DNA of 64,000 nucleotides from Streptomyces gardneri (GTDB taxonomy: Bacteria; Actinomycetota; Actinomycetes; Streptomycetales; Streptomycetaceae), in contig NZ_BJMN01000028.1 in the NCBI RefSeq assembly GCF_006539185.1, forward strand, positions 62,001 through 126,000, read 5' to 3'. This document shows, piece after piece, positions 59,262 to 64,000 of the stretch (within the stretch, counting starts at the first letter, position 1; each line of letters starts with the position of its first letter). The translations under genes and the position numbers were made by a program. Under the pieces are notes generated by a model, which saw only the letters and a program-made list of their open reading frames with translations, was not told where the DNA came from and searched no databases.

Positions 59262-60464
59262 ATGGCCGTATGGGACGACCTGGTCGGACAGACGCGGGTC
59301 GAGGAGCAGCTCGCCGCCGCCGCGCGCGACGCCGACGCGCTCGTGACCGCCCATACCGCCGGAGAGCCCGCCCCCGAGGCGTCGAAGATGACCCACGCCT
59401 GGCTGTTCACCGGCCCGCCGGGCTCCGGGCGGGCGACGGCCGCGCGGGCGTTCGCCGCCGCGCTGCAGTGCGTGAGCCCCGACCGGGCCATGGGCGGGGT
59501 CCCGGGCTGCGGCTTCTGCGACGGCTGCCACACGACCCTCGTCGGCACCCACGCGGATGTGGAGATCGTCCGTACGGACCTGCTGTCCATCGGTGTGAAG
59601 GAGACGCGCGAGCTCGTCCGGCGCGCCCAGCTCTCGCCGGCCGGCGGCCGGTGGCAGGTGATCGTCCTGGAGGACGCCGACCGGCTCACCGAGGGCGCGG
59701 GGAACGTCCTGCTGAAGGCCATCGAGGAGCCCGCGCCGCGCACGGTCTGGCTGCTCTGCGCGCCGTCCATCGAGGACGTGCTGCCGACGATCCGTTCCCG
59801 CTGCCGGCACCTGACGCTGCGGACGCCGCCGGTGGAGGCCGTCGCCGACGTGCTCATCCGGCGCGACGGCATCGACCCGGAGGCGGCGCACGCGGCGGCC
59901 CGCGCCACCCAGGGGCACATCGACCGGGCCCGGCGGCTCGCCACCGACGAGCGGGCCCGCGCGCGCAGGGCCGTCGTCCTCAAGCTGCCGCTGCGGGTCG
60001 GGGACGTCGGCGGCTGCCTCAAGGCCGCGCAGGAGCTGGTCGACGCGGCGGCCGAGGACGCGAAGCAGGTCGCGGAGGAGGTCGACGTCAAGGAGACCGA
60101 GGACATGAAGGCGGCGCTCGGCGCCGCGCAGGGCGGGCGGATGCCCCGCGGCACGGCCGGTGTGATGAAGGAGCTGGAGGAGCGGCAGAAGCGGCGCAGG
60201 ACGCGGACGCAGCGCGACAGCCTGGACCTCGCGCTCACCGACCTGACCGGCTTCTACCGCGACGTGCTCGCGCTCCAGCTCCGCTCGCGCTCGCCCATCG
60301 CCAACGTGGACGTGCGGGACGCGCTGGAGCGGATCGCCATGGACAGCGCGCCGGAGCGGACCCTGCGCCGCATCGAGGCGATCCTGGCCTGCCGTGACGC
60401 CCTCGACCGGAACGTGGCACCGCTGCTCGCGGTGGAGGCGATGACGATGGCCCTGCGCGACTGA
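59262..60464 (+). CDS. holB: DNA polymerase III delta-prime subunit
   Basis: A 400-residue clamp-loader AAA+ subunit. P-loop region GPPGSGRATAARAF, with Arg in the Lys position as accepted for delta-prime, which does not hydrolyse ATP. Zinc-binding cysteines in QCVSPD and GCGFCDGCH; sensor 1 and the SRC-type motif IRSRCRHL. C-terminal collar domain and a Lys/Arg-rich helical insert (ELEERQKRRRTRTQRD). It opens the sliding clamp with DnaX and HolA. Longer than E. coli HolB (334). Confidence 0.94.
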   Translation: MAVWDDLVGQTRVEEQLAAAARDADALVTAHTAGEPAPEASKMTHAWLFTGPPGSGRATAARAFAAALQCVSPDRAMGGVPGCGFCDGCHTTLVGTHADVEIVRTDLLSIGVKETRELVRRAQLSPAGGRWQVIVLEDADRLTEGAGNVLLKAIEEPAPRTVWLLCAPSIEDVLPTIRSRCRHLTLRTPPVEAVADVLIRRDGIDPEAAHAAARATQGHIDRARRLATDERARARRAVVLKLPLRVGDVGGCLKAAQELVDAAAEDAKQVAEEVDVKETEDMKAALGAAQGGRMPRGTAGVMKELEERQKRRRTRTQRDSLDLALTDLTGFYRDVLALQLRSRSPIANVDVRDALERIAMDSAPERTLRRIEAILACRDALDRNVAPLLAVEAMTMALRD

Positions 60465-60517
60465 CAGCTGTGCGACGGGTGTCCGGCACGATTGGACACG
60501 GTCCGTACCCACCCGGA

Positions 60518-60523
60518 TACGCT
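60518..60523 (+). promoter_or_regulatory. -10 box of S33 peptidase gene (leaderless)
   Basis: TACGCT followed after 6 nt by the ATG at 60530. TTGGAC lies 20 bp upstream, a long spacing. Confidence 0.5.
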
Positions 60524-60529
60524 CCGGCA

Positions 60530-62095
60530 ATGGACTCCAGGCGTTTGCTCCGTACGTCCGCCACCGCCCTCGCGGCCGCCGGACTGATCCTCTCCGGCTG
60601 CACGGGCGGAAGCGACGCCGCCGCGTCCCGTACGACGACGGAGGCGGCCGTCCGCGCCTCCGCGTCCGTCGCGCCCGAGAGCGGGGCGCTGAAGCGGTAC
60701 TACGGGCAGAAGCCGAAGTGGCGGGAGTGCGGTGTGACGGGCTTCCAGTGCGCGACGCTGCTGGCCCCGCTCGACTACGCGAAGCCGGACGGCGGTGACG
60801 TCGAGCTGGCGGTCTCGCGGATCCGGGCCACCGGCCCGGGGAAGCGGCTCGGTTCGCTCCTGGTCAACCCCGGCGGGCCCGGCGGATCGGCCGTCGGCTA
60901 CCTCGAGGGGTACGCGGGCATCGGCTATCCCGCCCCCGTCCGCGCCCGCTACGACATGGTGGCCGTCGACCCGCGCGGGGTCGCCCGCAGCGAGCCGGTG
61001 GAGTGTCTGACGGGCCCGCGGATGGACGCGTACACGCAGGTGGACCAGACCCCCGACGACATGGCGGAGACCAACGCGCTGAGCGCGGCCTTCAAGGAGT
61101 TCGCGGCGGGGTGCCAGAAGCGCTCGGGGAAGGTCCTGCCGCACGTCTCCACCGTGGAGACCGCCCGGGACATGGACATCCTGCGGGCGGTGCTCGGCGA
61201 CGAGAAGCTCAGCTACGTGGGGGCCTCGTACGGCACGTTCCTGGGTGCCACCTACGCCGAGCTCTTCCCCGGCAGGGTCGGCCGGCTGGTCCTCGACGGG
61301 GCGATGGACCCGTCCCTGTCCGCCCTCGAACTCAACCGCGACCAGACCGCCGGCTTCGAGACCGCCTTCCGCGCCTTCGCCGCCGACTGCGTCCGCAAGC
61401 AGGACTGCCCGCTGGGTACGGAGTCGGCCGCGGCGGCCGGCGAGGCGCTGCGGGCGTTCTTCCGCGACGTGGACGAGAAGCCGGTGCCGACGGGGGAGAG
61501 CCGCGAGCTCGGCGAGTCCCTCGCGACGACGGGCGTGATCGCGGCGATGTACGACGAGGGCGCCTGGCCCCAGCTGCGGGAGGCCCTCACCCGGGCGATC
61601 GGCGGCGAGGGCTCGGGCCTGCTCGCCCTGGCCGACAGCTACTACGAGCGGGAGGCGGACGGCACCTACGCCAACCTGATGTACGCCAACGCCGCCGTGA
61701 ACTGCCTCGACCTGCCGGCCGCCTACGCGGGACCCGCGGACGCCGAGAAGGCGGTCCCGTCCTTCGAGAAGGCCTCCCCGGTCTTCGGCGAGGGCCTCGC
61801 CTGGGCGGCCCTCAACTGCACCTACTGGCCCATGCGGCCCACCGGCAGCCCCCACCGCATCACCGCCGACGGCGCCGCCCCGATCCTCGTCGTCGGCACC
61901 ACCCGCGACCCGGCCACCCCGTACAAGTGGGCCAGGTCCCTGGCCGCCCAGCTCTCCTCGGGCACCCTCCTGACCTACGAGGGCGACGGCCACACCGCGT
62001 ACGGCCGGGGCAGCGACTGCGTCGACACGGCGATCAACGCCTACCTCCTGGAAGGCACTCCTCCGCAGGACGGAAAGCGCTGCTCACAGCCGTGA
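60530..62095 (+). CDS. S33-type alpha/beta-hydrolase lipoprotein (tripeptidyl aminopeptidase-like)
   Basis: A 521-residue secreted lipoprotein: signal ATALAAAGLILSGC with lipobox LSGC and Cys24, then the S33 fold. Oxyanion motif NPGGPGGSAVGY; nucleophile Ser233 in GASYGTFLG; Asp about 461 in TTRDPATPYKWA; His about 487 in GDGHTAYG. Relatives (Streptomyces SlpD/SlpE, tripeptidyl aminopeptidase) remove N-terminal tripeptides outside the cell. ATG at 60530 follows TACGCT. Confidence 0.93.
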   Translation: MDSRRLLRTSATALAAAGLILSGCTGGSDAAASRTTTEAAVRASASVAPESGALKRYYGQKPKWRECGVTGFQCATLLAPLDYAKPDGGDVELAVSRIRATGPGKRLGSLLVNPGGPGGSAVGYLEGYAGIGYPAPVRARYDMVAVDPRGVARSEPVECLTGPRMDAYTQVDQTPDDMAETNALSAAFKEFAAGCQKRSGKVLPHVSTVETARDMDILRAVLGDEKLSYVGASYGTFLGATYAELFPGRVGRLVLDGAMDPSLSALELNRDQTAGFETAFRAFAADCVRKQDCPLGTESAAAAGEALRAFFRDVDEKPVPTGESRELGESLATTGVIAAMYDEGAWPQLREALTRAIGGEGSGLLALADSYYEREADGTYANLMYANAAVNCLDLPAAYAGPADAEKAVPSFEKASPVFGEGLAWAALNCTYWPMRPTGSPHRITADGAAPILVVGTTRDPATPYKWARSLAAQLSSGTLLTYEGDGHTAYGRGSDCVDTAINAYLLEGTPPQDGKRCSQP

Positions 62096-62107
62096 TCCGG
62101 GCGTGAT

Positions 62108-62132
62108 CCGGGGGTGGTCGGAGCACCCCCGG
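62108..62132 (+). terminator. terminator after S33 peptidase gene
   Basis: CCGGGGGTG / CACCCCCGG, 9 bp with a 7-nt loop, 12 nt past the stop. Confidence 0.8.
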
Positions 62133-62185
62133 AAACTGTGTAGACTTGGCCGCGCTGCTGCACCCACGATGGGTCTGCACGGCAA

Positions 62186-62259
62186 GCCGCCTTAGCTCAG
62201 CTGGCCAGAGCAACGCACTCGTAATGCGTAGGTCTCGGGTTCGAATCCCGAAGGCGGCT
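62186..62259 (+). tRNA. tRNA-Thr (anticodon CGT)
   Basis: Complete cloverleaf: acceptor GCCGCCT/AGGCGGC, D arm GCTC/GAGC, anticodon stem ACGCA/TGCGT with loop CTCGTAA, T arm TCGGG/CCCGA. The anticodon CGT reads ACG. Discriminator T; CCA not encoded. A possible -10 box TAGACT is at 62141-62146. Confidence 0.97.
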
Positions 62260-62267
62260 CGGAATTA

Positions 62268-62302
62268 CCCCAGGACTCACTCGCCGTGACCTGGGGTTTT
62301 TT
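62268..62302 (+). terminator. rho-independent terminator of tRNA-Thr
   Basis: CCCCAGG / CCTGGGG with a 15-nt loop, then six Ts. Uncommon in this GC-rich genome for the complete T tract. Confidence 0.95.
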
Positions 62303-62476
62303 CATGCCCGGGTGCGGCTGCGGCCCCCGGAGCGGTGTCAGGGCCCCTTGCTTGGCTCATTGGTCTAGTCCAAACTGATCGATTGACGAAGCCTCTGCGG
62401 AGTCGGCCACGCACAGCCCGCAATGCCACCGCCGGTCGTGACCGACACGTCGCGGTCATCGGATGAGGGGGATGCC

Positions 62477-64000
62477 ATGTCAGAGAGGACGGCGGCCACG
62501 GGGCTTCCCCGGGGAGGTCCGGCAGGCGAGGCCGGTTCGTTCGGCCCACGACTCCAGGCGTTCCGCAGACGGTCCGGGCTGAGCCAGGAGGTGGCGGCGG
62601 CCCGGGCCGGGATCAGCACCAGGGCGCTGAGGGACATCGAGCGCGGCCGGGTCCGGCGGCCCCAGTCGCGCACCCTCCAGCGACTGGCCGAAGCGCTGGG
62701 GCTGACCAACGGCGAGCTGGCGGACCTGCTGGCCACCGCCAGTACCGGGCCCCCGCGCGAAACCGGCCGGCCGCGCCTGCTGATCCTCGGCCCGCTCTCC
62801 CTCCAGAGCGGCCGGACCCCCGTCCCCGTCACCAGCCCCATGCTGCGCCGGCTGCTCGGACTCCTCGCGCTCAAGCACCCCGAGCCGTCCACGCAGCAGG
62901 AGATCACCGACACCCTCTGGCCGTCCGGGCCGCCCAGCTCCCACCAGAGCCTGATCCACACCTACGTCAGCCAGGTCCGCCGACTCCTAGAACAGGGCGC
63001 CCTGCGGACCGTCCCGCCCCCGACCGTCGTCCGGACGCCCACCGGCTACCTGCTGAAGGCCCCCCGGAACCAGATCGACCTCGGCCACTTCGACGACCTC
63101 CTCGCCGAGGCGGAGCGCCTGCATCGCGCGCCGGACCCGCGCGCCGCGTACGAGGCGCTGACCCAGGCCCTCCAGTGGTGGCGGGGCCCCGTGCTCGCGG
63201 ACGCCGACCCGGTGCTGCGCGAGCATCCGGCCGCCGTGGTGGCCAACGAACGGCGGGTCAAGGCCGTGCTGTTGCACGCCGACACCGCGCTGCTCCTGGG
63301 CCGGCCCGGGGAGGCCGTCCCCGTGCTGTGGGACATGGTCAACATCGAACCCCTGCACGAGGGCCTGCACGCCCGGCTGGTCCTCGCCCTCGCCAGCTGC
63401 GGAGAACAGGCCGCCGCGCTCAACGTCTACAACCGGCTGCGCGACCGACTCGACGAGGAGCTCGGCATCGCACCCAACGCGGAGGTCCGCGACGCCCATC
63501 TGCGGGTGCTGCGCCAGCAGCTGCCCGTCGCGCTGCCTCTCGCGCAGCGCCGTGCCGAGCAGCCCGTGCCTCCCGATCGCGCGACGCCCGGCGGTCGTCC
63601 GGCCGGCAAGGCCGGCGGGCCGCTCCCCGCCCAACTGCCCGCCAGAGCCGGCTCGTACGTCGGACGGCGACGGCAGATGCGGGAGCTGGACGCCCTCGTC
63701 TCGCCCGACCCCGCACGGCGCTCGCACCTCGTCGCCGTGGTCGGCGCCCCCGGCGTCGGCAAGACCGCCCTCGCCAAGCACTGGGCCCACGCCAGGCGCG
63801 AGCACTTCGAGGACGGGCAGCTCTTCGTCGACCTGCGCGGCCACTCCCCGCTCCCGACGCTCCGCCCCGGCGACGTCCTCGCGCAGTTCCTCCGCGCCCT
63901 CGGCGCCCCGCCCGACCAGCTGCCCGCCGACGAGGACGAGGCCGCCGCGCTGTACCGCACGCTGCTCGCCGACAAGCAGATGCTGATCGTGCTGGACAAC
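62477..64000 (+). CDS. XRE-SARP-NTPase transcriptional regulator (5' part)
   Basis: The first 508 codons of a longer gene cut by the window edge. Residues about 25-80 are an XRE helix-turn-helix (FRRRSGLSQEVAAARAGIST, ALRDIERGR). Then a SARP DNA-binding winged helix (about 95-185; STQQEITDTLWPSG) and the bacterial transcriptional activation domain (195-335; IDLGHFDDLLAEAERL, GIAPNAEVRDAHLRVL). After a Pro/Arg linker comes a STAND-type NTPase: P-loop VVGAPGVGKTALAKHW near 423 and Walker B LIVLDN at the edge. SARP proteins activate antibiotic clusters; AfsR lacks the XRE domain. ATG 62477 follows GGGGGAT. Confidence 0.88.
   Translation, partial: MSERTAATGLPRGGPAGEAGSFGPRLQAFRRRSGLSQEVAAARAGISTRALRDIERGRVRRPQSRTLQRLAEALGLTNGELADLLATASTGPPRETGRPRLLILGPLSLQSGRTPVPVTSPMLRRLLGLLALKHPEPSTQQEITDTLWPSGPPSSHQSLIHTYVSQVRRLLEQGALRTVPPPTVVRTPTGYLLKAPRNQIDLGHFDDLLAEAERLHRAPDPRAAYEALTQALQWWRGPVLADADPVLREHPAAVVANERRVKAVLLHADTALLLGRPGEAVPVLWDMVNIEPLHEGLHARLVLALASCGEQAAALNVYNRLRDRLDEELGIAPNAEVRDAHLRVLRQQLPVALPLAQRRAEQPVPPDRATPGGRPAGKAGGPLPAQLPARAGSYVGRRRQMRELDALVSPDPARRSHLVAVVGAPGVGKTALAKHWAHARREHFEDGQLFVDLRGHSPLPTLRPGDVLAQFLRALGAPPDQLPADEDEAAALYRTLLADKQMLIVLDN

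Overview
This 64 kb window is high-GC actinobacterial chromosome, most likely from a Streptomyces. The base composition is strongly GC-rich, starts are often GTG or TTG, genes are chained by 4-bp ATGA/GTGA overlaps, and many starts follow a TANNNT box by 6 to 8 nt as in leaderless Streptomyces transcripts. Diagnostic developmental genes are wblA, bldG with its anti-sigma partner, crp, and a 6C RNA. I see no insertion sequences, integrases, prophage or CRISPR array; it reads as core chromosome. From memory of Mycobacterium tuberculosis gene order, much of it is collinear with the Rv3683 to Rv3644c block (MPP, ponA2, whiB4, two ArsA ATPases, DUF4177, RidA, MBL, crp, nth, CoA Nudix, marP, ephE, holin-like, acs, HAD, ssd-tad, helicase, topA, holB).

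Layout. 1-5.5 kb: tRNA-Pro, Pr6Pr-like membrane protein, metallophosphoesterase, YqeY, class A penicillin-binding protein and the WhiB-like regulator wblA behind a structured leader. 5.5-16 kb: two ArsA-type ATPases, DUF4177, RidA, Nudix and MBL enzymes, an SPFH membrane protein, Crp, endonuclease III, a second Nudix and the MarP protease. 16-26 kb: epoxide-hydrolase-like protein, holin-family protein, NhaA, acetyl-CoA synthetase, a SulP transporter fused to carbonic anhydrase, a deacetylase-like lipoprotein and a CooC-like ATPase. 26.7-34.4 kb: degenerate Fic-like protein, HAD phosphatase, 6C RNA, and a seven-gene ssd-tad-flp operon for a Tad-type pilus or secretion apparatus. 34.4-40.3 kb: MrfA/Hrq1-like helicase, bldG and anti-sigma gene, proton-pumping pyrophosphatase. 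40.4-47 kb: lipoprotein, methyltransferase, ArsR-like regulator with a palindrome in front of a three-gene ABC exporter, small membrane protein. 47-62 kb: topA, a three-part MFS-thymidylate kinase-coiled coil protein, an ABC/FtsX exporter with a convergent two-component system, holB, and an S33 peptidase lipoprotein. 62-64 kb: tRNA-Thr with a textbook terminator, then the 5' part of an XRE-SARP-NTPase regulator cut by the window edge.

Functional threads: DNA topology, repair and replication (topA, tmk, holB, nth, helicase); envelope integrity and stress (PBP, MarP, SPFH, S33 and deacetylase lipoproteins); ion and anion homeostasis (NhaA, HppA, SulP-CA); and developmental control (wblA, crp, bldG, 6C RNA, ssd/tad). 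The most unusual items are the MFS-Tmk-coiled coil fusion, the wblA leader (operator-like repeat, hairpin, overlapping upstream ORF), the lone in-frame TTA codon at the helicase start, the 6C RNA and DnaA box upstream of the Tad operon, the palindrome between the ArsR-like regulator and its ABC operon, and a duplicated tail of the CooC-like ATPase gene.
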